From assembly GCF_030758345.1 (NCBI RefSeq), contig NZ_JAVAMO010000018.1, positions 28,198 to 92,197 on the forward strand: a stretch of DNA of 64,000 nucleotides. Direction: 5' to 3'. Numbering within the stretch: position 1 is the first letter of the stretch; every line of letters starts with the position of its first letter. Position numbers and translations under genes: made by a program. Of the stretch, positions 18,879 through 27,763 are shown piece by piece. The notes beneath the pieces are model-generated. The model was not told the origin of the DNA, did not search any database, and worked only from the letters and a program-made list of their open reading frames with translations. Origin of the DNA: Ruegeria discodermiae (lineage in GTDB: Bacteria > Pseudomonadota > Alphaproteobacteria > Rhodobacterales > Rhodobacteraceae).

Positions 18879-20225
18879 TTAGGAACCGGGGTTACACTCG
18901 CCCAGGCTGCCGCCCGCGAACATCGGATGCTCGGGATCGTACTCGACCTGCGCCCGCGGCGTGATCTCGACGATTTCCAGCGTGTCATAGGCGTTGGTCG
19001 GGTTCTCGTTGCCCCGTACCACCAGCACGTCCTTGAAGCACTGATGATCTGCGCCGCGATACCAGGTCGGGCCATTGCCAAGCCCGTCGAACTCGAAATC
19101 TTCCAGCGCTTCGACAACCCCGCACGGGTTGAAGGTGCCCGCGCGTTCGACCGCATCCGCATAAAGAAGAACCTGCGCATAACAGGTCTGGGCCGAGTTG
19201 GATGGCGGCTTCTCGTACTTTTCGCCGAAGGATTTCACGAAGGCTTTGGTGCCTTCATCCTGCAGCTGCCAGTTCCAGTTCATCGACCCCAACACGCCCT
19301 TGATGTTCTCGCCCGCACCAGCGGCCATCAATTCGGAATAGAGCGGCACAACGATCTTGAAGTCTTTGCCGTTGGCCACCTTGTCGAGCAGACCGAACTG
19401 GATCGCGTTGGTCAGCGAGTTGACCATGTTGCCGCCATAATGGTTCAGAACCAGCACATCCGCGCCAGAGTTCAGAACCGGCGCGATGTAGGACGAGAAA
19501 TCGGTTGAGGCGAGCGGCGTCTTGACGGTGTTGACCGTCTCCCAACCCAGCGCCTCGGTCGAGGCCACGATCGACTCTTCCTGGGTCCAGCCCCAGTTAT
19601 AGTCTGCGGTCAGGTGATAAGCGCGGCGTTCCTTGCCCATTTCGGCGGCCAGCACCGGCGCCAGCGCTGCCCCCGACATATAGGCGTTGAAGAAGTGGCG
19701 GAAACCGTTGGCTTTCTTGTCCTTACCTGTGGTGTCGTTGGCATGGGTCAGACCGGCCATGAAGATCACGCCTGCTTCCTGACACAGGCCCTGAACCGCA
19801 ACCGCCACGCCCGAGGACGAGCCGCCATTGATCATGACCGCGCCGTCTTTTTCGATCATCGACTTGGCTGATGCGCGGGCCGCGTCCGACTTGGTCTGGG
19901 TGTCGCCGGTGACGAACTCGACCTTCTTGCCCAGGATGCCGTTCCCCTTCAGTGCCTTTGAGGTGAAGGTGTTCAGGCAGCCGCCATCGCCTTCACCATT
20001 GAGGTGCTCGACGGCCAGTTGCTGCGCCAGCAATTCGTCATTGCCTTCTTCAGCATAGGGCCCGGTCTGTGGCACATTGAAGCCGAGGATGACATTGCTG
20101 CCGGTTGGCTCATTGGTAAACGCGCTCGCGGATTGCGCGGTGAACACCGTTGGCATTGCCAGACCAGCCCCCGCCACGGCACCCGTTTTCAGCACCCTGC
20201 GACGGGTGACATCGTTCTTGGACAT
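18879..20225 (-). CDS. ABC transporter substrate-binding protein with Tat signal
   Basis: This 448-residue periplasmic binding protein belongs to the type I (Leu/Ile/Val-urea) fold. It starts with a twin-arginine signal, VTRRRVLKTGAVAGAGLAMPT, cut near SASA-FTNEP (about residue 35), so it is exported folded. The mature part begins ILGFNVPQTGPYAEEGNDE, and INGGSSSGVAVAVQGL is the ligand-loop region. Several cysteines (GGCLN, HQCFKD, GECNPGS) may form disulfides. It is the first gene of the importer set, divergent from the ScfR-type regulator, which suggests control by that regulator and perhaps a short-chain carboxylate-related substrate. Confidence 0.88.
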   Translation of the reverse strand: MSKNDVTRRRVLKTGAVAGAGLAMPTVFTAQSASAFTNEPTGSNVILGFNVPQTGPYAEEGNDELLAQQLAVEHLNGEGDGGCLNTFTSKALKGNGILGKKVEFVTGDTQTKSDAARASAKSMIEKDGAVMINGGSSSGVAVAVQGLCQEAGVIFMAGLTHANDTTGKDKKANGFRHFFNAYMSGAALAPVLAAEMGKERRAYHLTADYNWGWTQEESIVASTEALGWETVNTVKTPLASTDFSSYIAPVLNSGADVLVLNHYGGNMVNSLTNAIQFGLLDKVANGKDFKIVVPLYSELMAAGAGENIKGVLGSMNWNWQLQDEGTKAFVKSFGEKYEKPPSNSAQTCYAQVLLYADAVERAGTFNPCGVVEALEDFEFDGLGNGPTWYRGADHQCFKDVLVVRGNENPTNAYDTLEIVEITPRAQVEYDPEHPMFAGGSLGECNPGS

Positions 20226-20318
20226 TCATTCCTCCCATTTCACTTTGCGCTTGGCGGCTCCTCTTCCGCGCGGCGCGGCACTTATCTGTGCAAAGCAAGT
20301 ATGGAAGGCGTAAAGAAA

Positions 20319-20368
20319 ATTGCGCAATAAACCCTTTGAATCGAATATTTATTCTGTAAATTATTCGA
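20319..20368. promoter_or_regulatory. Two palindromes in the importer/scfR divergent promoter region
   Basis: ATTGCGCAAT (20319-20328) is a perfect palindrome. TCGAATA (20341-20347) is mirrored by TATTCGA (20362-20368) with a 14-base spacer. Both lie in the AT-rich 174 bases between the binding-protein gene (minus) and the scfR-type gene (plus). Either is a plausible operator for the HTH regulator encoded next to them. Confidence 0.5.
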
Positions 20369-20399
20369 CAGATGTGAGGGGTATCGTGTAAATTTCCTT

Positions 20400-21755
20400 A
20401 TGTCGCGGCGCAGAAAGCTGTTGATATGGGACGAAAAACCGGGGGGTCGGGCCATCGCACGGGACACGTTGACAGGCAGCCGCATCCGCGAACGACGGAT
20501 GATCAGCGGGTTTCGGCAGGCGGACCTTGCGCGCAAAGTGGGTATTTCCGCCTCGTATCTCAACCTGATCGAGCATAACCGTCGCAGAATCGGCGGCAAG
20601 TTGCTGGTCGATATCGCGAGCGAGCTGCAGGTCGAACCCTCGATGTTGACTGAAGGGGCCGAAGCCGCGCTGATCGCGGCGCTGGGCGAGGCGGCGGCCC
20701 AGATTGGCCCGATTGCGGCGGAACTGGATCGGGTTGATGAATTTGCCGGGCGCTTTCCCGGCTGGGCCGACGTCGTCGCGCGCCAGCACCGTCGGATCAC
20801 GACGCTGGAACGGACCGTTGTGACCCTATCGGACCGGCTGACGCATGACCCGCTTCTGGCCGCTTCGCTGCATGAATTGCTCTCCACTGCCGCCGCGATC
20901 CGGTCGACCGCCTCGATCTTGGCCGAGCCCGGCGATCTGGAACCGGAATGGCGCGACCGATTCCACCGCAACCTCAATCAGGATGCCGAACGGCTGGCGG
21001 AAAGTTCCAAGGCGCTGGTTGGCTATCTGGATGAAACCGACAGCAGCAGCGCCGACCGCCGCGGGATGCCGCTGGAGCAGGTTGAGGCCTTTGTCGCAGC
21101 GCGCGGCCATCACTTCCCGGAAATCGAGAGCACTGGCGAAGTACCTAGCGATGTACTGGAAGGGCTGGAGAGCGGCGCGGCACGTGCGGTTGGGGCCGGT
21201 ATCCTGACGCTCTATGCCACGGACGTCCGAGCCATGCCGCTGCGCGATGTGCTGGATGCGCTGGATGAGCTGGGGCTGGATCCGCTTGGCCTCGCGCGGC
21301 GTTTCGACGTCGATCTGCCCTCGGTGTTCCGCCGCATAGCGACCTTGCCCGAGGACGCGTTGGCCCATGAGGTGGGGCTGGTGCAATGCGACGCGTCTGG
21401 CAGTATCGTCTTCCGCAAGGCAATCTCGGGCTTTGCATTGCCACGGCATGGGGAATCCTGCCCGCTCTGGCCGCTGTTCACTGCGCTCAACCGACCGCTC
21501 GTGCCGATCCGCCGCCGGGTGTCGCAACTGGGGCGTACGGCGGCAGAGTTTGATTGCCTTGCTGTCGCCTGGCCGCAGGAAGTGCCCGGTTTCGATGTGG
21601 ACCCCGTTTATCATTCGATCATGCTGATCCTGCCGGTGCCGAGCGATGACGGTGGCCAAGCCGATGCGTTGCCGGTGGGCAGCAGCTGCCGGGTCTGCCC
21701 GCGCCGGGCCTGTGCGGCGCGACGTGAACCATCAATCCTGTCGGAAGAGTTTTGA
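20400..21755 (+). CDS. Short-chain fatty acyl transcriptional regulator (ScfR/RamB family)
   Basis: The 451-residue protein has an XRE-type helix-turn-helix at about residues 25-82 (LTGSRIRERRMISGFRQADLARKVGISASYLNLIEHNRRRI). A long middle region with an IrrE-like/DUF2083 domain follows, and the C terminus is cysteine-rich: GSSCRVCPRRACAARREPS. Family members sense acyl-CoA status and control propionate or acetate metabolism. The cysteine pattern could bind metal. It is divergent from the ABC importer and probably controls it and itself through the palindromes between them. Confidence 0.88.
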   Translation: MSRRRKLLIWDEKPGGRAIARDTLTGSRIRERRMISGFRQADLARKVGISASYLNLIEHNRRRIGGKLLVDIASELQVEPSMLTEGAEAALIAALGEAAAQIGPIAAELDRVDEFAGRFPGWADVVARQHRRITTLERTVVTLSDRLTHDPLLAASLHELLSTAAAIRSTASILAEPGDLEPEWRDRFHRNLNQDAERLAESSKALVGYLDETDSSSADRRGMPLEQVEAFVAARGHHFPEIESTGEVPSDVLEGLESGAARAVGAGILTLYATDVRAMPLRDVLDALDELGLDPLGLARRFDVDLPSVFRRIATLPEDALAHEVGLVQCDASGSIVFRKAISGFALPRHGESCPLWPLFTALNRPLVPIRRRVSQLGRTAAEFDCLAVAWPQEVPGFDVDPVYHSIMLILPVPSDDGGQADALPVGSSCRVCPRRACAARREPSILSEEF

Positions 21756-21841
21756 CAGGTCCGTTAAAGCAAGTCTAATCTGGAGCACGCATAACAGACG
21801 GGCACGGGCCCGATTGCCTTTTTTGGGGAGGAAGGGCCGGA

Positions 21842-22222
21842 ATGAACCGACGTGTTCTTCTGATTGAAGATGAACCGAATATCACTGAGGCGATCCGCTT
21901 CCTGCTCAGCCGCGAAGGCTGGCAGGTGGATACCCACGCCGATGGCTCTGACGCGGTGGAGGTGATCACCTCTGCCGCGCCCGATCTGCTGATCCTGGAT
22001 GTCATGCTGCCGGGCAAGAGCGGCATGGACATCCTCAAGGAGGTGCGCGCGTTGGATGGAATGCAGGACCTGCCAGTTCTGATGCTGACCGCGCGCGGCC
22101 AGGCCCGCGACCGGGACATGGCCGAAAAGGCCGGTGTCAGCCGCTTCATGACCAAGCCGTTTTCCAATGCCGAGGTTCTGACAGCGGTACGCGATCTGCA
22201 TGCGCAGGCCAGCCGCCCATGA
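21842..22222 (+). CDS. Single-domain response regulator (CheY-like receiver)
   Basis: All 126 residues form one receiver domain. Acidic residues Asp10 and Glu11, the phosphoacceptor Asp53 (LLILDVMLPG), Thr83 and Lys105 (FMTKPF) are present, so it should be phosphorylatable. No DNA-binding output follows. Its stop overlaps the start of the next gene by four bases, and the histidine kinase gene follows that one, so the kinase is its likely partner. Related symporter-kinases (CbrA, CrbS) use regulators with DNA-binding domains, which makes a bare receiver here notable. Confidence 0.93.
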   Translation: MNRRVLLIEDEPNITEAIRFLLSREGWQVDTHADGSDAVEVITSAAPDLLILDVMLPGKSGMDILKEVRALDGMQDLPVLMLTARGQARDRDMAEKAGVSRFMTKPFSNAEVLTAVRDLHAQASRP

Positions 22223-22524
22223 GCGTCGGGCCGGAGAATGAGACCGGCCCGGTCCAGGCGCCTCCGGTGTTTCTGGAAAAACAGAGCTACCGTCGCCGCC
22301 GCCTGAGCGATGCCGCGCGCCTGCTGCCGATCTTCGGCGCACTGCTCTTTGCCATTCCATTGCTCTGGCCTGATGGATCGGGAGAGGGCGGGCAGGTGCC
22401 GATGTCAGCGGCCATCACCTATATCTTCGGGGTCTGGGCGCTGCTGATCGTGGTCGGGGGACTCTTTGGCATTGCGGCGCGGAGGTGGAGCGGATCTGAT
22501 CCCGGCAGTTCGGAGCGCGGCTGA
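22219..22524 (+). CDS. Small membrane protein between receiver and histidine kinase
   Basis: The 101-residue protein has a hydrophilic, Arg-rich N-terminal part (KQSYRRRRLSDAAR) and two membrane helices (about 35-52 and 65-87). I know no named family. It overlaps the receiver gene by four bases and the kinase gene by one base (TGATG), so the three are translationally coupled. The layout resembles the small DUF485-like or DUF4212-like subunits encoded beside sodium:solute symporters, so it may be an accessory subunit of the symporter part of the kinase. Confidence 0.75.
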   Translation: MSVGPENETGPVQAPPVFLEKQSYRRRRLSDAARLLPIFGALLFAIPLLWPDGSGEGGQVPMSAAITYIFGVWALLIVVGGLFGIAARRWSGSDPGSSERG

Positions 22525-25199
22525 TGGCGTCCCTGAACGTGCTCATTCTGGTTTGTCTGGGCTACGTTGTGTTCCTGTTCGGCGTGGCCTTTGCTTCGGA
22601 TCGGTTGGCTGCGACTCGGCGCATTCGCTGGCTGCGCTCGCCGCTGATCTACACCTTATCGCTTTCGATCTACTGTACCGCCTGGACGTTTTATGGGGCG
22701 GTTGGCTACGCCGCGCGCAGTGGGCTGGAATTTGTGACCATCTATTTGGGGCCAACCCTGGTGATGATCGGCTGGTGGTGGGGTCTACGCAAACTGGTGC
22801 GAGTGGGGCGCAGCCAGCGGGTAACCTCGATCGCTGACCTGATCTCCTCGCGCTTTGGCAAATCGAACCTGCTGGCGATCTGCGTAACGGTATTGGCGGT
22901 TATCGCCGTGACGCCCTATATCGCACTGCAATTGCAATCGATCACGCTGTCCTTCTCGATCTTTGCCGAGGGCGACCCTGAAAGCTTCTATCGCGAAGGC
23001 TCCAGTGCCTTCTGGGTGGCGGCGGGGCTTGCAGTCTTTGCGATCCTCTTTGGCACGCGCAATCTGGACGCCAACGAGCGCCACCACGGGGTTGTGACCG
23101 CCATCGCGATTGAGGCGGTTGTCAAACTGCTGGCCCTGCTGGCCGTCGGCGTTTTTGTCGTCTGGGGGATTGGCGGCGGGATTGATCCGATATTGCAGCG
23201 TATCGACCAATCGGAGATCGGGACTTGGACCATCGACAAAGGGCGCTGGGCGACGATCACTTTTCTTGCGGCGGCGGCCTTTGTCTGCCTGCCGCGCATG
23301 TTTCAGGTCATGGTGGTCGAAAACGATGACGAGCGCCATCTGCGCATGGCGGCCTGGGCCTTTCCGCTTTACCTGCTGCTGATGAGCCTGTTTGTCGTGC
23401 CCATCGCGGTAGTGGGGCTGGACCTGATGCCCGAGGGATCGAACCCCGATCTGTTCGTGCTGACCATTCCGCTGGCGCAGGGCGAGGGCGGGCTGGCCAT
23501 GCTGGCGTTTTTGGGTGGCTTTTCTTCCGCCACCTCGATGGTGATCGTGGCGGCGATGGCGCTATCGACCATGGTATCGAACCACATCGTGATGCCGATC
23601 TGGCTCTATTCACAGGGCCGTGGGGCCTCGGTCTCGGGGGATGTGCGCAACATTGTCCTGTTTTCGCGCCGAGTGTCGATCGCTGTGATCATGGCGCTGG
23701 GCTATTTCTATTTCGTCTTCACCGGTGGCGGCGCGCTGGCCTCGATCGGGCTGATTGCTTTTGCCGGGATCGCGCAGATCCTGCCGGCGCTGGTCGGCGG
23801 TTTGTTTTGGCGCGGTGCAACCCGGACAGGGGCGCTGGTGGGACTCACCATTGGGTTCCTGCTCTGGCTCTATACGCTGCTCTTGCCCGGCATCGGCAGC
23901 GGGCTGCTGTCCGAAAGCGTAATGACAAACGGTCTCTTTGGCTGGCACTGGCTGCGGCCTGATGCGCTTTTTGGCATCACCGGGTTGGACCCGACCGTAC
24001 ATTCGGTGATGTGGTCGCTGTCGCTCAACACTGTGGCGTTCTGTTTGGTATCACTGTTGAGCTTTCCCAGCCCGCTCGAACGGCTGCAGGGCGCGCAATT
24101 TGTCAACGTGTTCGACCATTCCGCCGGTCCGCGCGGCTGGACCGGATCGGTGGCGCAGAGCGAAGACCTGATGATCATGTCCCAGCGTATTCTGGGTGCG
24201 CGCGAGGCGCAGGAGTTCTTTCATGCCGAAGCCCTGCAGCAAGGCGGGCGCGGCGTCCTGCCCGACCCTACACCGGCCTTTCTGGAACGGCTGGAACGCG
24301 AGCTTGGCGGCTCGGTCGGGGCGGCTGCGGCTCATGCGATGATCGGGCAGATTGTCGGTGGGTCATCGGTTTCGGTGCAGGACCTGCTGGCGGTTGCAGA
24401 TGAATCGGCGCAACTGATGGAGTATTCCAGTCAGCTAGAGGCCAAATCCTCGGAACTCAGCCGCACGGCGCACAAACTGCGCGAAGCCAACGAAAAGCTG
24501 ACCCAGATCTCGCTGCAAAAGGACGCGTTTCTCAGTCAGGTCAGTCATGAATTGCGCACGCCCATGACCTCGATCCGCGCCTTTTCCGAGATATTGCGCG
24601 ACACGGACGGGCTGCTGCCAGAGGACAAGACCCGCTATGCCACGATCATCCATGACGAGGCGCTGCGCCTGACACGGCTGCTGGACGATCTGCTGGATCT
24701 GAGTGTTCTTGAAAGCGGTCAGGTCAGCCTGAACCTACGCGATGGGCGGCTGGATGCGGTGCTGGACCGCGCCCTTGATTCGGCGCTGGCAGGCTCCACG
24801 GGCAAGCTGGTGGTGAAGCGCCAGAAATCCACCGAGCGCATTGCGCTGCGCTCCGATCTGGATCGGCTGGGGCAGGTCTTTATCAATCTGATCTCGAATG
24901 CGCAGAAATATTGCGACGCGCGCGATCCGGTGCTGACGATCTCGGTTCACGACGTGGGAGGTCAGGTGGTTGTCGATTTCATTGATAATGGCAGCGGCAT
25001 CCCGACACAGGCACAATCGATGGTGTTCGAGAAATTTGCCAGGGTAAGTTCCGAGAAAGCTGGCGGCGCGGGGCTGGGTCTGGCGATCTGCCGCGAGATC
25101 ATGCAGCGGCTTGGTGGCAACGTGACCTATCTGACCGGGCAAAGCGGCGCCGCGTTTCGGGTGAGCCTGGCGACCAATCAGGAAATGGCCGCCGAATAG
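22524..25199 (+). CDS. Sodium:solute symporter-histidine kinase fusion (CbrA/CrbS type)
   Basis: The 891-residue protein combines a transporter and a sensor kinase. Residues 1 to about 520 hold a dozen or so membrane helices of the SLC5/SSS family (IYCTAWTFYGAVGYAARSG, GGFSSATSMVIVAAMALSTMVSNH). After a linker comes the dimerisation domain with phosphoacceptor His675 in VSHELRTPMTSIRAF, then the ATPase domain with NLISNAQKY, DNGSGIP and AGLGLAICREIM. Known relatives couple uptake or sensing of histidine (CbrA) or acetate (CrbS) to signalling. It is coupled to the receiver and the small membrane protein upstream. The ligand is unknown. Confidence 0.93.
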   Translation: MASLNVLILVCLGYVVFLFGVAFASDRLAATRRIRWLRSPLIYTLSLSIYCTAWTFYGAVGYAARSGLEFVTIYLGPTLVMIGWWWGLRKLVRVGRSQRVTSIADLISSRFGKSNLLAICVTVLAVIAVTPYIALQLQSITLSFSIFAEGDPESFYREGSSAFWVAAGLAVFAILFGTRNLDANERHHGVVTAIAIEAVVKLLALLAVGVFVVWGIGGGIDPILQRIDQSEIGTWTIDKGRWATITFLAAAAFVCLPRMFQVMVVENDDERHLRMAAWAFPLYLLLMSLFVVPIAVVGLDLMPEGSNPDLFVLTIPLAQGEGGLAMLAFLGGFSSATSMVIVAAMALSTMVSNHIVMPIWLYSQGRGASVSGDVRNIVLFSRRVSIAVIMALGYFYFVFTGGGALASIGLIAFAGIAQILPALVGGLFWRGATRTGALVGLTIGFLLWLYTLLLPGIGSGLLSESVMTNGLFGWHWLRPDALFGITGLDPTVHSVMWSLSLNTVAFCLVSLLSFPSPLERLQGAQFVNVFDHSAGPRGWTGSVAQSEDLMIMSQRILGAREAQEFFHAEALQQGGRGVLPDPTPAFLERLERELGGSVGAAAAHAMIGQIVGGSSVSVQDLLAVADESAQLMEYSSQLEAKSSELSRTAHKLREANEKLTQISLQKDAFLSQVSHELRTPMTSIRAFSEILRDTDGLLPEDKTRYATIIHDEALRLTRLLDDLLDLSVLESGQVSLNLRDGRLDAVLDRALDSALAGSTGKLVVKRQKSTERIALRSDLDRLGQVFINLISNAQKYCDARDPVLTISVHDVGGQVVVDFIDNGSGIPTQAQSMVFEKFARVSSEKAGGAGLGLAICREIMQRLGGNVTYLTGQSGAAFRVSLATNQEMAAE

Positions 25200-25273
25200 G
25201 GCGGGCGTAAGGGTTTGGTAAGGCGTTCTGCCTAAACCGGTGTCATGGCGCAGTCGGACAGGCAGACGATCCC

Positions 25274-26341
25274 GTGAACTCAGAGGCCCGCAATGTGGAT
25301 TCCGCGATGGCGCGCAAGATCGCGCAGTCGGGGCAGGGTGCGGTGCAATCCACCCGCCCGCTGCTGCGGGCCCTGCGGCGCGGGCTGGCGCAGGCTTCGG
25401 CGCATGTTGCAGGCCCGGCGATGGCGGTGATCGGTGCTACCGAGAACAGGTTTCCCCGCGATCTGCTTTCCACCCATCTGGAAGAGCAGCGGTTGATGCT
25501 TGTGCTGGGGGAACCCGGTGGTCTGACAGCGGCGATTTGTGTCGACCGCCAGGCAACCGCCGCGATGATCCGCTATCAGACCATCGGCGAAGTTGGATCA
25601 CAGCCGCCCGATGAGCGGCCCTTCACCGAAACGGATGCCGCGCTTCTTGCGCCGCTGGCTGAGCAGGTTCTGGTAGAAGCGGGGGCGCTGCTGGGGGAGG
25701 CCGAGGAGTGGTTGTGTTTGCAGAGATACAGGTTCGAAAGCCGACAGAAAAAGATTTCGGATCTGGTGCTGGCCATGGGGCAGGAACATTATCGGCTATG
25801 TGATCTGGTCGTTGATATCGGACATGGGGCTTGCCAGGGCCAGATCACGGTGGTTTTGCCGGACGAGGTGGAAGAGCAGGACGCCCAGCCAAGCGAGGCC
25901 GCATCACAGCCTGCGGGACTGGAGCGTAATTTCGGGCTGATGCGGACCGAGTTGCGGGCGGTGCTGACCCGGTTGCACGTGCCGCTTTCTGTTTTGTCTG
26001 GGTTGAAGCCGGGCGACACGCTGCCACTGGAGTCCTGCCCGTTGGATGAGGCGGAACTGCTGACGATCGACGGGCGGGCCCTTGCGCGGGCGCGTTTGGG
26101 CCAGTGCCGGGGCATGCGCGCGCTACGGCTGAACGAGACATCACCCGAGCCCTATAGCAACCCCACGGATGTTGAGGTTTTCGATGATTTGTCGCAGCCC
26201 GCGCAGGATGCGCCCGTGCCGACTGCCATCACGCCACCATCGACAGAACCGGTTCTACAAGAAGCAATCGGACCCGCCCGGCAGGAGGGGGTACGCCCTG
26301 GCACCGACATCGCCTCGATGCCTCAATCACCGCAAGGATGA
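25274..26341 (+). CDS. FliM/FliN (SpoA) family flagellar switch-like protein
   Basis: The 355-residue protein has a FliM-like layout. A middle domain (about 30-210, ARKIAQSGQGAVQSTRPLLRALRRGLAQ onward) is followed by a SpoA domain at about 225-290 (FGLMRTELRAVLTRLHVPLSVL, GDTLPLESCPLDEAELLTIDGR, ARARLGQCRGMRALRL), then a disordered, Pro-rich tail. SpoA domains build the flagellar C-ring that responds to phosphorylated CheY. No other flagellar gene is in the window. It lies 75 bases after the symporter-kinase gene on the same strand. The start at GTG 25274 lacks a strong ribosome-binding site. Confidence 0.8.
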   Translation: MNSEARNVDSAMARKIAQSGQGAVQSTRPLLRALRRGLAQASAHVAGPAMAVIGATENRFPRDLLSTHLEEQRLMLVLGEPGGLTAAICVDRQATAAMIRYQTIGEVGSQPPDERPFTETDAALLAPLAEQVLVEAGALLGEAEEWLCLQRYRFESRQKKISDLVLAMGQEHYRLCDLVVDIGHGACQGQITVVLPDEVEEQDAQPSEAASQPAGLERNFGLMRTELRAVLTRLHVPLSVLSGLKPGDTLPLESCPLDEAELLTIDGRALARARLGQCRGMRALRLNETSPEPYSNPTDVEVFDDLSQPAQDAPVPTAITPPSTEPVLQEAIGPARQEGVRPGTDIASMPQSPQG

Positions 26342-26364
26342 CAAGTCCGCGCCTAGCTCCGAGC

Positions 26365-26805
26365 TTAGCTGGTTTCAGACGCCGCTTGGCTCAGCGCCTC
26401 AAGCGTCGGTCGCAGCCCGTCAAGCTGATAGCCCGCGCTTTGGATCTGCGACAGAATCTCGTCAGGGCTGCGCGACGGGCACTGCCCCAGGGCCCAGACC
26501 ACCGAACAGCGCGTGCCCGAGGCGCAATAGGCCAGAACCGGGCCGGTACTTGCCTCGGCCAGCGCCATTTGCTGCGCGACATTCTCTGGCGTCATGGTCT
26601 GGTGGGTCAGTTCCAACACCTCGAATTCCAGACCGGCGGCGTGTACGGCTTCGGCAATTGCGTCGGCTTGATGGCTGGGCGGAACCTCGATATCAGGGCG
26701 GTTGCAGATGACGCGGGTAAAGCCCGCTTCGGCGATGGCTGGCACGTCCTCGACCGAGATCTGTGGCGAGACGGCGTAGCGCGGTGTGATAGGTCGAATA
26801 TCCAT
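26365..26805 (-). CDS. TIGR01244/DUF442 family phosphatase- or sulfurtransferase-like protein
   Basis: The 146-residue cytoplasmic protein of the dual-specificity phosphatase fold begins DIRPITPRYAVSPQISVEDV. It carries the active-site loop AYCASGTRCSVVWAL (about residues 92-106), in which a catalytic cysteine is followed by GTR. The same domain is fused to a persulfide dioxygenase in Blh-type sulfide detoxification proteins, but here it stands alone. Substrate and role are unknown. It is convergent with the FliM-like gene, 23 bases away. Confidence 0.88.
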   Translation of the reverse strand: MDIRPITPRYAVSPQISVEDVPAIAEAGFTRVICNRPDIEVPPSHQADAIAEAVHAAGLEFEVLELTHQTMTPENVAQQMALAEASTGPVLAYCASGTRCSVVWALGQCPSRSPDEILSQIQSAGYQLDGLRPTLEALSQAASETS

Positions 26806-27149
26806 GGCCCGTTCCTATGCCGCAGCGACCCGTCTGTCCAGCCGATGGACATTGTGGCCCCACTCCGCGAGGAACTAGACGATCACGTCGCATCCGTTCT
26901 GCGCTCGCCTGAATTTACCTGTGCTTCATGTTTTTTAATCAGCAGGAAAACGCGGCGATTCACCTTTTTTGATCACAATCAAGGTGCGCTCCGACCAGAA
27001 ATGCCAGAATACGAGGCGTGAGCACAAAAAGCTGCCGATTTCTTTGGCCATAGGGTGTGTTTTGCATAAAATGCGGCCAAAAAGCCTTCGGTTTTTCTTC
27101 ACGTTGTTACAATTCTGGGTAGAATGTTGCTCATAAGGGAGGACCAAAA
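26806..27149. other. 344-base divergent intergenic region
   Basis: The region is AT-rich in its right half. I see a small hairpin, AAAAAGCC-TTC-GGTTTTT, near 27082-27099 and a good ribosome-binding site, AAGGGAGG, before the gene at 27150. An open frame at 26935-27147 on the minus strand has no family resemblance or binding site. Promoters for both flanking genes are expected here but no clear pair stands out. Confidence 0.45.
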
Positions 27150-27365
27150 ATGACTGCTCAAGACTTGATGTTGGAAGCGGAACGTCTCGAAAAGAAGATC
27201 GCAGGGGAATCCTTTGATGGCCGCCTGCGCCTGCAGCCCGCGCTTCATGCGGTGATCCGTCGGCTTGCCGAGGAGGGTGCCAGTGTGCCGAAGCGCCTGC
27301 GCCGCCTCGACGCGCATCTGTGCGATGAACTGATCGAATCCCGTTTCGACAATATGCCCATCTGA
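27150..27365 (+). CDS. Small conserved-looking protein of unknown function
   Basis: The 71-residue charged, helical protein reads TAQDLMLEAERLEKKIAGE at the start and KRLRRLDAHLCDELIESRF near the end. AAGGGAGG sits about ten bases before the ATG, and codon use matches the neighbours, so it is probably real. I recognise no domain. It has no membrane segment or signal peptide and ends 23 bases from a convergent membrane-protein gene. Confidence 0.65.
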   Translation: MTAQDLMLEAERLEKKIAGESFDGRLRLQPALHAVIRRLAEEGASVPKRLRRLDAHLCDELIESRFDNMPI

Positions 27366-27388
27366 CCAGATCGGCCCCAGCCAGGCAA

Positions 27389-27607
27389 TCAGCCCAGCGA
27401 GATGCCGACGATAACCGCCATCAGACCAAAGACCGACAGAAACAGCGCGCCAAGGTTCCAGGGCAATACCGCCTGAACTGCGGCGCGTAATTCGTCGTCG
27501 CTCAGCCCCGACCGGCGGGCCTTATGCACGCGCAGGATACACCAGACGAGGCCAGCCAACCCGGCCAGCGAAAGAGCTGTTCCTGCCCAAACGATGATAT
27601 CGAACAT
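27389..27607 (-). CDS. Small two-helix membrane protein
   Basis: The 72-residue protein begins MFDIIVWAGTALSLAGLAGLVW, a first membrane helix. A basic loop (RVHKARRSGLSDDELRAAV) follows, then a second helix (LGALFLSVFGLMAVIVGISLG). I set the start at ATG 27607 because GAGG lies five bases upstream; the longer open frame has a low-quality N terminus. The type is common in Rhodobacterales genomes near gapR, without known function. Confidence 0.78.
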   Translation of the reverse strand: MFDIIVWAGTALSLAGLAGLVWCILRVHKARRSGLSDDELRAAVQAVLPWNLGALFLSVFGLMAVIVGISLG

Positions 27608-27763
27608 GGATGCCTCGCGCCTGTCGTTTCTGGCCGCAGGGGTTAGCGGATCAATGCGCCGGGTGCAACCGTCCGCGCAGGCACCAAAGGGTGCTTGCGG
27701 CAGATGCGGTGGCGCGCTATCCCGCCCCTCGCACCTCAATTGCATCCCGATGGAGAGATACTG

